DNA of 64,000 nt. Source: Persicaria tinctoria. Lineage: Eukaryota; Streptophyta; Magnoliopsida; Caryophyllales; Polygonaceae. The stretch covers positions 32,913,115-32,977,114 of the forward strand of contig JBANSL010000012.1 of the NCBI GenBank assembly GCA_037127255.1, written 5' to 3'. A model generated the notes under the pieces. The model was not told where the DNA came from, did not search any database, and saw nothing but the letters and a program-made list of their open reading frames with translations. The translations under genes and the position numbers were made by a program. Shown here in pieces: positions 17,164 through 28,454 of this stretch (position 1 is the first letter of the stretch; each line of letters opens with the position of its first letter).

Positions 17164-18189
17164 TCCTCTTCACCCATCAAATTTTTTTGTCTTTTTTTAA
17201 TTATTTATTTACTTTAATTATTATGGTAAAGTGACCAGTGATCACCAATCATTAAGGTAAAGTTTTTACGATTTTTATCTTAACTTTTATTAATATAATA
17301 TATATTATTAATATTTTAGTTTTAAAAATTCACGTCATGATGCAGAAATTGTACTAGTTCATTATATATGAATACTATTTATATATTTATAAATATTTAA
17401 GGTTTACAATTACATCGCATCCCCTTATTTTTTAAGGTAACTAGAGGGATGCATTTTTTTAAGAATATTTTTTATGTTATTAATTTCACACACATACATA
17501 TATCCTTTAAAAACTATCCCTAAATGGCTTGATTTTAGGGAATGAATTAAATCACGTCGAGCTCGAAATCCCTCTTAAAAAGACTTAAAATAACTCCCGA
17601 ACTAAAGGGCTTGATTTCACAACTCCAAAAATCACGTATGGACTTGAAATCCCGCTCATTAGAGCCTATTAAATCCTATTAGGGCTTGATTGGTCCTTTC
17701 GACCTCCGTGGTGCGTTTTCGTTCGGGCGGCGTGCAGCTTTACTTAGGCGTGTCTAGGTGTTCTGTTTTTTCATTGTGGTTCTGGCAGTCGGGTTTGGTA
17801 CTGGCTGCGGTCGAGGTGGTGTGTACAAGGCGACTTCGTGATCGAGAAAGAGCTTTCGGGAGGTTTGTCTTCACTGCTCACATGGATTCCTGATGTATCG
17901 TTGACCAACGGTGCTATTTTTTAAGGGTGCTTGGCTTTGTCTGTAGTCTACGTCCCCAATGTGTTTAGATGTAGTTTGGCCAGATTCGTCTTCTGTAGAG
18001 TGTGTTTCTACTTATTTGTATTTTACCGTCTGCGAATTTATCGACCATCGAAATTCAGATATACCTAATTAAAAATAAATTTTCATGGATCACATTTGCA
18101 CCCATCAAAGTATTCCATTCTCATTTATTAACAAGTACACTTTTTTTTGTTGTGTGTTGCTATATACACCGCAAATCACAAGGTTAATA
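17164..18189. other. Intergenic sequence
   Basis: AT-rich to 17680, then a more GC-balanced stretch (17690-18000) of unknown origin, with no convincing frame. Confidence 0.4.
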
Positions 18190-18290
18190 TTGCACGTCCT
18201 TAAGGACGTGCAAGCCTTGTGTCTAATATTGCACGTCCTTAAGGACGTGCAAGCCTTTTAATCATGCACGTCCTTAAAGACGTGCATGAT
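18190..18290. repeat. Three clustered palindromes
   Basis: Two identical, perfect 24 bp palindromes (18190-18213 and 18229-18252; half-site TTGCACGTCCTT) are followed by a 30 bp palindrome (18261-18290; half-site ATCATGCACGTC) with one mismatched pair near its centre. Centres are 39 and 35 bp apart. All three share TGCACGTCCTTAA. The intervening sequence (AAGCCTT, TAATATT) also repeats. Confidence 0.95.
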
Positions 18291-18424
18291 TTGGGGTGTA
18301 TATAACCGGAACGTTTTTTTTTATCATCTACTAAATTTTATCTGCACTCAATTTTCAAAGGCATATACATTTTATTTTGTAAGTAACATGTGTAGTTTTC
18401 ACTTGTGTTACTGATATAATATAT

Positions 18425-18510
18425 AGAGAGGGGGAGGTGGATCAAATGTAAACAGCCCTTACCATATAAATTAGGAACACCTCTGAAGAATTTAAACAAA
18501 TAAAATCAAG
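18425..18510. mobile_element. Left-end remnant of the microsatellite-bounded TIR family
   Basis: GAGAGGGGGAGGTGGATCAA then ATGTAAACAGCCCTTA matches the left end of element 1 (2099). The family's inner sequence resumes right after the LTR retrotransposon, at 24501 (AGATTAATTAGGAATTTTCA), so the LTR element inserted into this terminus. Confidence 0.5.
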
Positions 18511-18515
18511 GTTGT

Positions 18516-18658
18516 TGTGATAATAGATAGAATAGAGAGGAGAAGAAGGAAATGAACTGATGTATTATTGGGGTCTTCAGGACCCTTTATATAGGATTTT
18601 ACACAGGGAACTAGGGTTTCTAGTGTTTATCCATTCCTAATATAATAATATTATAACA
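18516..18658 (-). repeat. 3' LTR (143 bp)
   Basis: On the minus strand it runs TGTTATAA...TATCACA. It contains a TATA box (TATATAAAGGG, 18583-18593) and, directly beside it, a foldback GGGTC-TTCAG-GACCC (18571-18585) with the same core as the internal array. Confidence 0.95.
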
Positions 18659-18659
18659 C

Positions 18660-18671
18660 TCCCCCTTGGAT
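18660..18671 (-). promoter_or_regulatory. Polypurine tract
   Basis: The minus strand reads TCCAAGGGGGAG immediately before the 3' LTR, where plus-strand DNA synthesis would be primed. Confidence 0.75.
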
Positions 18672-18689
18672 AAACATCCCTAATAATAC

Positions 18690-19215
18690 AAAAATGTCAT
18701 ATTAAAAACCCCGCCTAGAAAACCCAATGGGACCAAAACTAGGACCAAGGAAAAAATACAAATGACATGTGATACGCTTTGGTGATACTGCCTCGTTAAA
18801 AACCTTGTCAGGAAAACCTGGTGGGACAAAACCTGACCGAAGGGAAAAAGAGTGCAGTGCGTATATACTCCCCCTGAATTCAACGCCCTTCTTGCAGTCT
18901 TCTCATTTGAGTAAGCTCTTTCAACTTCTTGATGGTGCTGACTGTATGAGCTGCATAGTCGAGTCTCAACATTTTCTTTGACGTGTGTAAGTTGAGATGT
19001 CTTCATACATTATAATTGACTTCGAATGCTTGACTTCCATTTGCTGGCGTTGAGCTGCTTTCAATGCACAAACATAAGGTACTTCAGAACCTAGTGTGCT
19101 TTTCATTGTTGATCAGGGTGATCCGTTGTATTAAATGGTGCATAAGTTGCCTCGTTAAAAACCTTAACTTGGAAAAACCCAATGGGATAAAAACCAAGAT
19201 CAAGGAAAAGAGTAC
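18690..19215 (-). repeat. Copia-type 3' non-coding module, duplicated
   Basis: Plus-strand words TGCCTCGTTAAAAACCTT, CCTGGTGGGACAAAACC and GGGAAAAAGAGTGCAG (18785-18855) recur in altered form at 19147-19215 (TGCCTCGTTAAAAACCTT, CCCAATGGGATAAAAACC, GGAAAAGAGTACAAC). A third, weaker copy (ATTAAAAACCCCGCC, CCAATGGGACCAAAACTAGG) lies at 18700-18750. I recall this module from the 3' ends of plant Copia elements; the copies show local duplication. The 108-residue minus frame through it is not a known protein. Confidence 0.6.
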
Positions 19216-19249
19216 AACATTGTATGGTACTACGGGACCTAATGCAATG

Positions 19250-22200
19250 TCACCATTTTCACAATTATAGGTACTTCAGGTACTCTTATAAGGATCTTTA
19301 CCCAATTGCATGTGACGGGACTTTGATATTAATGCTTCAGGCATTTTCAATCGATCTTTTTCATTTATATGTGTATGCAAGTAACACGTCCGTCATTTAC
19401 ATTTAGATCCAAAATTATATTCACTTCTGGTGAATAGATTCTACCTATAACCTTTTATAGGTATTTGTGCAATCAACTTGGCTTTATATTTTATTTTGTA
19501 TGAACACCCACTTAAAGCTAATTGATGTTGCACTTTTCGGTGTTGGAACTACAGGTCCAATGTCATCATGCTTAAAGAATCCATCTTGGCACGACTTGCT
19601 TCTTTCTAGCTCTTTAATTTACTATGATTTCGATGTCGACATCCATTTGTTTATTTGATGATCATCATATTCTCATAGGCTCTTTCCACTTCTGGGGAAT
19701 CGTATACCAAGAGCCTAGTGATCTCCAACACTTCTGGTGTACTTGAGAACCACTTGATATTCATTGAGTTGGAGTTACTTCTGGAACTTCCAAATGAGCT
19801 AGTATATGTGACTTTGTCACTTTCTTGGCTTTTAGTAAATGCTTTCAATTGCATATTTGATAAACCTTATAATCATTTCATTTATTGAACTTCTGGTTCA
19901 CTTGTATTTATCCGCGGATATGAAATGATAGAGAAGTTGCTTCCGTGCAATCCCTTTCTCAATTGTCTCATTTCCTCTCCCCCTAAATACCGAGCATTTG
20001 ATCACCATTATAAGCTCTAGGTATTTGATATCAATAAGGACTCAAACCTCATGTATCATCCAACTTCTTTGTGGTCTAATTGTAGTTCATTTGGGGGAGG
20101 TATATCTCGGAACATATGCTGCTTATTCAAAACCTTTGAATGACATGCTCTCTTCTAGAGATAATTAGGGAGATGTTATTGTGTCAAATTCGAAATGCAA
20201 ACATGCATGGGCCCATTTGACCAGCGACTCTTCTGGGTCGCCGTGAGCTACCTTATGCTCAACAATGTTTTTGATAACATTCTCTACCTTATGTTTCATA
20301 TGACCAAAGTGTTGAGGCATCTGTAATCTTGGAATTACACTGGTCTATGTGATAATGTTCCGTAGTTGTCTCATTGAATCCACTCAAGAGACATTAGAGA
20401 CTTTGCATTTACTTTGAATTTAGATGGTCATATTTTCGATTTTGCCAAGATGATAGACCATATATGTTCGGTCACCCTTATTGAGGATCTTCGGGTCCTA
20501 GGGTCTTCTTGTCCCTTTTAGTGGGTGTGTATGTGAATGTCAATGATCCCGCCCATCATCGTTTCACATGAATGACCGAATGCCACAAAGAAAAACATTT
20601 TATCATTAACTAACTTCTGGTTAGTGACAAGTTTCAATGGGATAAATGAGTGTCAAATAAACAATATATATACATTCTCACTCTGTAAGACTTGCTTCTG
20701 GCTAGTCATCTGAGATATTGGTGTTCAATACCATGTCAATTCATACATATGTGTCATTGTTATTTCGGGTAACAAGATCAATGCTCTTCTAGGGCTATAT
20801 GGTATTCATCATGGTTTTCCATTCAAGATTGTTTGAGAAAAATTCAGGTTTTGAAAATTGATTGACACTTATAAAACCATAATATTCAACCATTGAACCT
20901 TGTATATGGTGATCTATTTAATTTAGATGCCATTGAATGAGTATTGTCAGAACTTTCGTTGGTGTCATACTTCAGGTATGAGTCATTTATAATGTTCTTC
21001 AGGACATTTAGAATTAACCGTATAACAGACCTAGCTATAAGCCACAACAATAACTTTGGTCAAGCGCTTAACCATAACCTCTTTCACACCCTCTACCGGA
21101 GGGGCATGCTTCAGGCAATGCTTAGAGGATAGTCAGGAAGTGGCCTTCTTAACCGGATCGTGTTATGTGGTTACTTCTATTTGTTGTATCAACCAAACAA
21201 AAATAGTTCTGAATATAATAAAACCCACATTCCATGTACTTCTTCAGGAGTACAAATAATAAGATTGGAATCATATACTCTTCTAGAGTTTATAAGAATC
21301 ATATCATTCACTCTTCTGGAGTTTAATAAAAATCCACCATCAGAGTCTTCAGGCTCTTAGGTTTGTGTTGAAAAACTTCACAATCTACGGGATTGTGGTA
21401 AACCTTTCTCCCAAATGTTCATTTGCCAAACAAAACTCCGCATTAGAAACTCATGGTAAGTAGTTTCTTCGGGAAACACTTTGAGCTTTGAATTACAATA
21501 AGTAAAATCATAATAATTTTATTCAATATAAAGCAATGAATAAAAAACAAATAAATAAATAAAATAAAATTGCATTTGTCCACTTCAGGTGGAGCCATGA
21601 GAAAAAAACTTGTCAGTTTATCATTTTCTTCAAGAAAGGATTTAATTCATAAAATGATTCATTTGTCAACTTCGAGTGACAATTAGTCTCAATTATGTAT
21701 ATTTCGATCATATACTCCAAAAGATTATAAGTTGCATTTCAAAAATATAGTAAGTTGTCATATAAACATTGACCATATTCTTCAAGAAATGGTATGATCG
21801 ATTATTACTCACTTCAGGGAGAAGACAACTTGTATACATTCACTTTAATTTCTACACTTCTGGGTATTTGTGCAACTTTAAAATAAAACTCATACACTTC
21901 TGGGTATGATTTTAAATAATCTTTATGAGGATATACAATATATCTCTTATCATTCACTTACTTCAGAAAATGAATATTGTCACTTCAGGGACAAATTTGT
22001 ATTGATGAGAGAGAGATATTTTATGAATTTCCTTTTCACATATTTCTTCAGGAGATTATTATCGTTACTGCATGAACGATTTATGAGCATAATGTTTTCA
22101 TCCTCTTCAGGGGATGATTTTATTTATTTCGAGAGATAATGATAAATAAATAAATAGTTGATATACATAGTAAAACTATAAAATCATAAATAGATAAATA

Positions 22201-24175
22201 AAATAAAATTGGCATATTGTCAACTTCTGGTGACAAGAAAATGAACATCTGCAAATACATGTTCGTCTACTTCTGGAGACTGGTGGAGAAACCATAATTT
22301 GCTTGTTTAGCTATAAAAATCGTCGGTCCAGGGACGATTATAAATTTTAAAATTTTATCTACTACGGGAGATAAATTTGATCATGGTATATAAGCTAAAA
22401 TATTTATCTTCTTCAGGAGATAAATAAGAATTTCATCTTCTTCAAGAGATGTGATACATAAATTGTGTTTATTTTATCTACTTCAGGAGATAAACTACCA
22501 CGTTTGGGATGATATGCAAATTTAACAATTTATATCTACTTCGGGAGATAATGTTTGTCTACTTCTGGAGACAAGAAAATAAAATACAAATTGAAATGAA
22601 TAATAAAACTGAAAATAAAAAAAATTCATCACTACGGGGATGATTTTCAATCGTTCACATCTACTTCAGGAGATGGTTCGTTCATCTACTTCGGGAGATG
22701 AAGATTAAACAAATATAATTTAAATAAATTAAACTAAATAACATACATAAAAGTAAATAAACATAAATAATAAATATAATTTCATTACTACAGGGATGAG
22801 ATTTATCATTTCATCGATTCGGGGATGAGATCGATCAATTTATCATTCATCTACTTCGGGAGATGCGCTCATTCATCTACTTCGGGAGATGCGTTTGTTC
22901 ATCCACTTTAAGGGATACGAGGAATTGATTTAATCGCTTCAGGGATTAAAATTAATTTATCCACTTCGGAGGATTTTACAAATCAAATTTGATTCAACAA
23001 ATTAGTATCGGAATTGAATGGGGTCATGATTAATAGTACATACGGACATAGAGATTGAATTCAGAAAACCACCGAACAACCTTTATAGTTTATACGACAC
23101 CAAATTGAAAGGGCAAAAACAAATTCCACATCGATAGTTCTTCTTCACAGAAACTATTCCGATAGAAATCACATGAAGGATAATTAAAAAAACATAGATT
23201 AATTAATTCATGCGGGGCGGAGCAGCGTAATTGCATTTGAATGAAGAAGAACCACATAAGCCAAATAACAATTCCGAGTAAAAAAAACACGAATAGCATT
23301 AGATCAAATTGAACCAAGGGTATATTTAATTGTGCAATAAAACGAAATTGTCTACGCATGATATCCTTTAACAAACCGATCATCAAATTGATTAAACAAA
23401 TGCATAATCAATGGAGACATGTGTAACAAATTCACCAGCAAATAATTAAAGTAACAAAACAATTGTGTAACCGAGGAGAATCGATACATGCAATTGGTGG
23501 ATCTGAAATCAGTATGCCGAGTTTAACGATTCAATTTGTTCCAAAATTGCAAATAGTGATCGGTCGAATTTCATGATATAACAAATATAACATAGGTGCA
23601 TTAAAAAAAATAACATCCACTTCGCAGGATATGGTAGAATGGTAGATTAATCCAAACAGGGATATTTGACTTATTCAATCACTTCAAGGATTGAGATTAG
23701 TTTAATTATCCGCTTCAGGGAAATTCAATTGATTCGATCACTTCAGGGATTGGAATTATTTTATCCGCTTCAGGGGATACTACAAATTCGATTGATTCGA
23801 TCACTCCAGGGATTGAAATTATTTTATCCGCTTCAGGGGATACTACAAATTCGATTGATTCGATCACTTCAGGGATTGAAATTATTTTATCCGGGGATAC
23901 TACAACTTCGATTGATTCAATCACCTCGGGGATTGAAATTATTTTATCCGCTCTAATTAAGGGATACTGCAACTTCGATTGATTCAATCACTTCAGGGAT
24001 TGAAATTATTTTATCCGCTCCAGGGGATACTACAACTTCGATTGTTTCAATCACTTCAGGGATTGAAATTATTTTATCCACTCCAAGGATACTACAACAT
24101 CGATTGATTCAATCACTTCAGGGATTGAAAATAATGTTAATTGATCCGCTCCCGGAGATACAATTCATCTTTTAG
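19250..24175. repeat. Array of short foldbacks with constant core TTC(A/T/G)G and variable complementary arms
   Basis: More than forty units can be read by eye. Each has a core of (A/T)CTTCAGG, CTTCTGG or CTTCGGG flanked by arms complementary to each other but different from unit to unit. Examples: TATTCAC/GTGAATA at 19418-19436; TGTACT/AGTACA at 21235-21254; CACAATC/GATTGTG at 21379-21397; TTGTCA/TGACAA at 22217-22236; AATCGTC/GACGATT at 22318-22339; TATTTATCT/AGATAAATA at 22401-22426; TTCATCT/AGATGAA at 22681-22702; TTTAATC/GATTAAA at 22929-22950. Between 23690 and 24150 two alternating units (arms TTCAATC and TATCC) are amplified in a tandem block of about 70 bp period. No coding frame spans the array. 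Confidence 0.92.
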
Positions 24176-24331
24176 GAATGATATATATCCAAAAAGGGTA
24201 TACAAAATAAAATTCAACGTACAAAGTGATGAAATATAAAAAAATTGATCGGAGGCAGTATGTAGATGAATGCATGCATATCAGTTAATTTGTATACCTT
24301 CTCGGTCTCGATCTTTTTACCTTTTCTCTTT

Positions 24332-24353
24332 AGAGTCACTCGTGCTGATAACG
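24332..24353 (-). promoter_or_regulatory. Putative primer-binding region
   Basis: The minus strand just inside the 5' LTR reads CGTTATCAGCACGAGTGACT. Its position fits a tRNA primer-binding site. It is not the common initiator-Met sequence (TGGTATCAGAGC), and I cannot name the tRNA. Confidence 0.5.
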
Positions 24354-24495
24354 TGTGATAATAGATAGAATAGAGAGGAGAAGAAGGAAATGAACTGATG
24401 TATTATTGGGGTCTTCAGGACCCTTTATATAGGATTTTACACAGGGAACTAGGTTTCTAGTGTTTATCCATTCCTAATATAATAATATTATAACA
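24354..24495 (-). repeat. 5' LTR (142 bp)
   Basis: Identical to the other LTR except for one missing G in GGGTTTC. It carries the same foldback (24409-24423) and TATA box. Confidence 0.95.
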
Positions 24496-24500
24496 GTTGT

Positions 24501-24781
24501 AGATTAATTAGGAATTTTCATTTTTTTCTTAAAAAAAAGTGGTGCCAACGTTTAGAATTGGTAAATGAGGATGCCGAGACCGGTTAGATACAAACCGGCC
24601 CCTCGTCTTTTCTTTTTTTTACTTTTTTTTTTGTCGACATTGTATTTGTTTAATCAGGTAGTTAAGAACTAGTTCATCACATGTGCATTGCACGGATATA
24701 TTAAAAGAATTAAATTAACAATTCGATAAAATAAATTATGTATAATTATAAAATAAAAACAAAATCAACTGTTAATATCTA
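24501..24781. other. Continuation of the interrupted TIR family end, then AT-rich sequence
   Basis: AGATTAATTAGGAATTTTCA and AAAGTGGTGCC continue the family sequence broken by the LTR insertion. The rest is AT-rich and unassigned. Confidence 0.4.
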
Positions 24782-25521
24782 TCTATACTATATATATAAA
24801 TTTGGGTGAAAGTCTATTAATTGCACCTATTAAATACTTACAAATAAATCTATACTATAGTATTTAATATTAGCTTAAGAAAATAGAAAGTTATTGTAGC
24901 TTATTTGTTATATCTATAGTTCCAATCCATCATAACAAGGGATCAAATCTCTATAATTACAACATTTTTCAAGTTTATAGTATATTTTTTATTTTATTTT
25001 TTTAAAACCTAAACGCACGCATTTCTAAAGAAATTATCATTTTTTTGCTTATATAGTTGAATTGCATGTAGAAGTGAGTAAGAACATAGTCAAATTAATA
25101 TATTTGTTGAATTTCAAAGATAAATTAAACATATTAAAACCTCTAGAGATAATACATTTCTAAAGCAATTGTCATTTTTATTTTGTTTATATAGTTGAAT
25201 TGCATGTAAAAGAGAGTAAAAAGATAAATAGAGCCAAGTTAATATATTTATCGAATTTCAAAGATAAATAAACATATTAAAACTTTTAGAGATAAAAATT
25301 ATTAGTTTTCAAATTAAAATGATAATATATTAATTAAAAATATATATTTAAAATAAGAAGAAAATAGAGTCAAGTTAATATCTCTCGAATTTCAAAAATA
25401 AATAAACATTTTAAAACTTTTATAGATAAAAATTATTAGTAATAAAATTACAATGATAATATATTAATTAAATATACATATTTAAAATAACTCCCGTGCT
25501 ACGCACGGGCATGCTCACTAG
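24782..25521 (+). mobile_element. Non-autonomous Helitron A
   Basis: It begins TCTATACTATATATATAAA after an A and ends with a 3' hairpin (CCCGTGC-TAC-GCACGGG, 25493-25509) followed by CATGCTCA and CTAG, then T. TC start, hairpin about 10 bp from the end, CTRR terminus and A/T insertion site are the Helitron hallmarks. 740 bp, no helicase. Two relatives follow directly. Confidence 0.88.
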
Positions 25522-25717
25522 TATATATATAAATTTGGGTGAAAGCCCATTAATTGCACCTATTAAATACTTACAAATAAATCTAATATATATTTAATAT
25601 TAACTTAAGAAAATAGAAAGTTATTGTAGCTTATTGGTTATAGGTATAGTTCCAATCCACCATGTCAAGGGATCAAATCCCTATAGTTACAACATTTTTC
25701 AAGTTTATAGTATATAT
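25522..25717 (+). mobile_element. Helitron B, 5' part
   Basis: It starts straight after the CTAG end of Helitron A and repeats that element's first 190 bp (AAATTTGGGTGAAAG, TTAATTGCACCTATTAAA, TTTTTCAAGTTTATAG), without the initial TCTATAC. Broken at its TATATA tract by the 5.7 kb TIR element; it resumes at 31459. Confidence 0.8.
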
Positions 25718-25859
25718 ATATATAGGTAAAGGTTCAAATGAAAATGGGGCTTAAAGTGAAAATTTGGCTTAAAGTGAAAATGGGTTTAATACTTTAATTG
25801 TATGTTTGGGCCGCTGTTTAATTAAAATCCCGAACGCGGATCCTTTGTAAGTGGCCCGA

Positions 25860-26280
25860 CCCGTTTTAAAAGAAACAAATCTTCTTCTTCGTTCATCCGG
25901 CTCCCTCTGAACTTCCGATGGCAGATTGAGTCCTCTCTCAATTTCTCATCTCTCTGTTCTCTCTCTTTCGGTCCTTGCGCAGCCGCTTCCTCCTCCATCT
26001 GCTGCTCCTTCCTTCGGTTTCGGTGGAGCTCCTTCCTCCTCTGCTACTCCTCCTTCCTTCGGGTTTAACGCATCTCACTTTCGATGTTGAATATGGATGT
26101 TCAAGAATCTCATTATTCAGGTTTTTGTTTTGAACTTTCAATTGAATTTTGGCCTTATATTATGATGTCTCTATTATTTTGCATCTTATTGCGCTTAATT
26201 TTTCGATTTTCGAATAGATTCTATAATTTTGATAGATTTAGGGTTTTCAATTTGGGGGAAATGTTAAAATTGATTTAGGG
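25860..26280 (+). other. Leader/first-exon-like captured block
   Basis: CT-rich leader-like sequence (TCTTCTTCTTCG, CTCTCTGTTCTCTCTC) passes into CATTATTCAG|GTTTTTG, a donor-like site, then a T-rich intron-like stretch. No protein recognised. Confidence 0.3.
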
Positions 26281-27500
26281 TTCTTCTCTTAAATGCTTTG
26301 ATTTTTAGCGTTGAATTAAACGTCTAATAATGCTGAATTTGCGGCTTTTTTGTGTCTCAGATGATCTAGTGATGATTTCTAATGGTATTGCTGGGTTGAA
26401 TTTGTGCTTAATTGATTGAATTGTTGATTGCTTTGCTTGTCTGATTATTGCAGTTTGTGTTATTGTTTTTTCCCTTTTGTAATGTGATGGTCGTGCGATC
26501 GATGTTGCTTCATTAATACTGATTTGGCTTGATTGGAATGGATGGGAAAGGTTGTAGCTTGAAATTGCTTTGATTGTCTTTCATTAGCGGATAAATTATG
26601 TTTTATGAAGATTTTATAATGGGATTTAGAATTGCACTCTGCTGAAAATGATATAAACTACTTTGAGGGAAATTTGTTGATAGGTGCACGTACTTTATTA
26701 CTTATTATGAGAAGAGTTAGAAGAAGATAGATATTTTTCATCTTAATAAAAAGAATTCAGAGTCAGGAACTGAGGAAGGGGATTCTCTTCTTAATGCATG
26801 AAAAGGGGTTCAAGAAATACACCTATAATTGCATCAATATGCGAGATGTGCCTTCCCTTCCGGTCAAATATGGTGTTAAAATTATCTCATTCTCAAAACT
26901 GTTAAACTAGGTAAATGAAGTTCTATTGCCATTTCCTGTGATTTATTATCATAGTCCCATTATTTGCGTGTTGATAATATGGCTATAAAAATGAACATGA
27001 CAAAGCACTTTATAAATATATAGGAGAAATGTGGGGATCATGAGCAAATTTATGTTTTGATTCATATATACTCTAAAATACAGTGTTTGATTACTAGACG
27101 GTTCTTCATGTTTATTCTTAGTGCCTTTCCTCTTATTGAATTGACTTAATTGAGACTTTGTGTGAAAATTCATTTTCTAGGGGGCTTGTAAAGTATTAGC
27201 TTGAAATATAAGTGCATATAGTATATACTAACATATTCAGAATTTTAATGTTCTAGCTGAAGAATTAATCAAAGGGGTCTGATGCATCTAATTGAGTGGC
27301 TTTGCTTATATTTAAAGAGGCAAATGAGTTAGCCATAGCTGAGTTATAATTCTGTATGAAACTTTTCTATGTACTTCCATTGTCCTGAGTTCCTTAGTTG
27401 CCTTACAGGTATGATTTTCTTGTTTGTTTTTTTGTTTGTTGGTACTCTAAGAAATCAGATGCACATAGTTTTAGCCTATTGCATTGCAAGGTGCGTAATC
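26281..27500. other. AT-rich interior of the TIR element
   Basis: No gene or repeat recognised; it has the look of intron sequence. Confidence 0.4.
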
Positions 27501-27570
27501 ATAGGTACTTTTGAGAACCTGTGGTCCGTCCTTGGAACCTAGGCAGAGCAAAATTCCTATCTACTATAAT

Positions 27571-28440
27571 GTGCAATTTTAGTTTGATAATGTGCATAAA
27601 TAAGGTGATAAAGTGCAAAAATAAAATGATGAAGTGCATGAATAATAATATGAAGTGCATGAATAAGATTATGAAGTGCATAATTAAGATTATAAAATGC
27701 ATAAATAAGATGATAAAGTGCAAGAATAAAATGATGAAGTGTGTGAATAATAATATGAAGTGCATGAATAAGAGTATGAAGTGCATAAATAAAATGATAA
27801 AATGCATGAATAATGCCCAAATAATATTATAAAGTGCACATTTTATAATTTGAAGTGCACAATTAATATTATAAAAGTGAAAGAATAATATTATAAAGTG
27901 CATAACTAATATCAATAAGTCTTTACTTCTACTTTTGATCAAATATAAAGTGAATAAATAACATTATAAAATGTAATATAATGTGCAATTTTAGTTTGAT
28001 AAAGTGCATAAATAAGGTGATAAAGTGCACGAATAAAATGATGAAGTGTATGAATAATAATATGAAGTGCGTGAATAAGATTATGAAGTGCACAATTAAG
28101 ATTATAAAATGCATAAATAAGATGATAAAGTGCAAGAATAAAATGATTAAGGGTATGAATAATAATATGAAGTGTATGAATAAGAGTATGAAGTGCACAA
28201 TTAAGATTATGAAGTGCATAAATAAAATGATAAAATGCACGAATAATGCCCAAATAATATTATAAAGTGCACATTTTATAATTTGAAGTGCACAATTAAT
28301 ATTATAAAACTGCAAGAATAATATTATAAAGTGCATAACTAATATCAATAAGTCTTTACTTCTACTTTTGATCAAATATAAAGTGAATAAATAAGATTAT
28401 AAAATGTATAAATAAAACTATAAATTGCATGAATAACACT
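27571..28440. repeat. 21-nt tandem array on GTGCA, duplicated as a 412 bp block
   Basis: Units such as GTGCATAAATAAGGTGATAA(A) and GTGCATGAATAAGATTATGA(A) follow at a strict 21 bp step. The whole block starting GTGCAATTTTAGTTTGATAA recurs 412 bp later (27571 and 27983). As 21 is divisible by three, long open frames appear on both strands (NKxxKCxNKMMKCMNN-type); these are artefacts. Confidence 0.9.
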
Positions 28441-28454
28441 CCAAATTGCATGAA

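Larger units (their letters stand above)
18516..24495 (-). mobile_element. Non-autonomous, recently inserted LTR retrotransposon with a foldback-array body
   Basis: Two LTRs (18516-18658 and 24354-24495) differ by one indel. The 5-bp duplication GTTGT flanks the element (18511-18515 and 24496-24500). The minus strand is sense: LTRs begin TGTTATAATA and end TATCACA, a polypurine tract (AAGGGGGAG) precedes the 3' LTR, and the sequence after the 5' LTR starts CGTTATCAGCACGAGTGACT. No gag, protease, integrase, RT or RNase H is seen in about 5.7 kb. The 3' end holds a module found in Copia 3' regions (18690-19215). The remainder is an array of short foldbacks with a constant core. It must use proteins in trans; Copia affiliation is inferred from the 3' module. 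Confidence 0.9.

Noticed and set aside
20165..20320. 51-residue minus-strand frame with protein-like composition inside the LTR element
   Set aside because: It runs across a foldback unit (20224-20241), matches no family I know, and the surrounding array is otherwise non-coding.
23666..23987. Repetitive frames (ISIPEVIESIE on the minus strand; LIRSLQGLKLFYPL on the plus strand)
   Set aside because: Products of the amplified foldback units; open on both strands.
27499..28375. Open frames of about 90-148 residues (repeated Cys-Met-Asn-Lys or His-Phe-Ile)
   Set aside because: They come from a 21-nt tandem repeat, which keeps several frames open on both strands.
27571..28440. CRISPR-like array
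   Set aside because: Plant sequence, no conserved repeat with unique spacers; simply a 21-nt tandem repeat.
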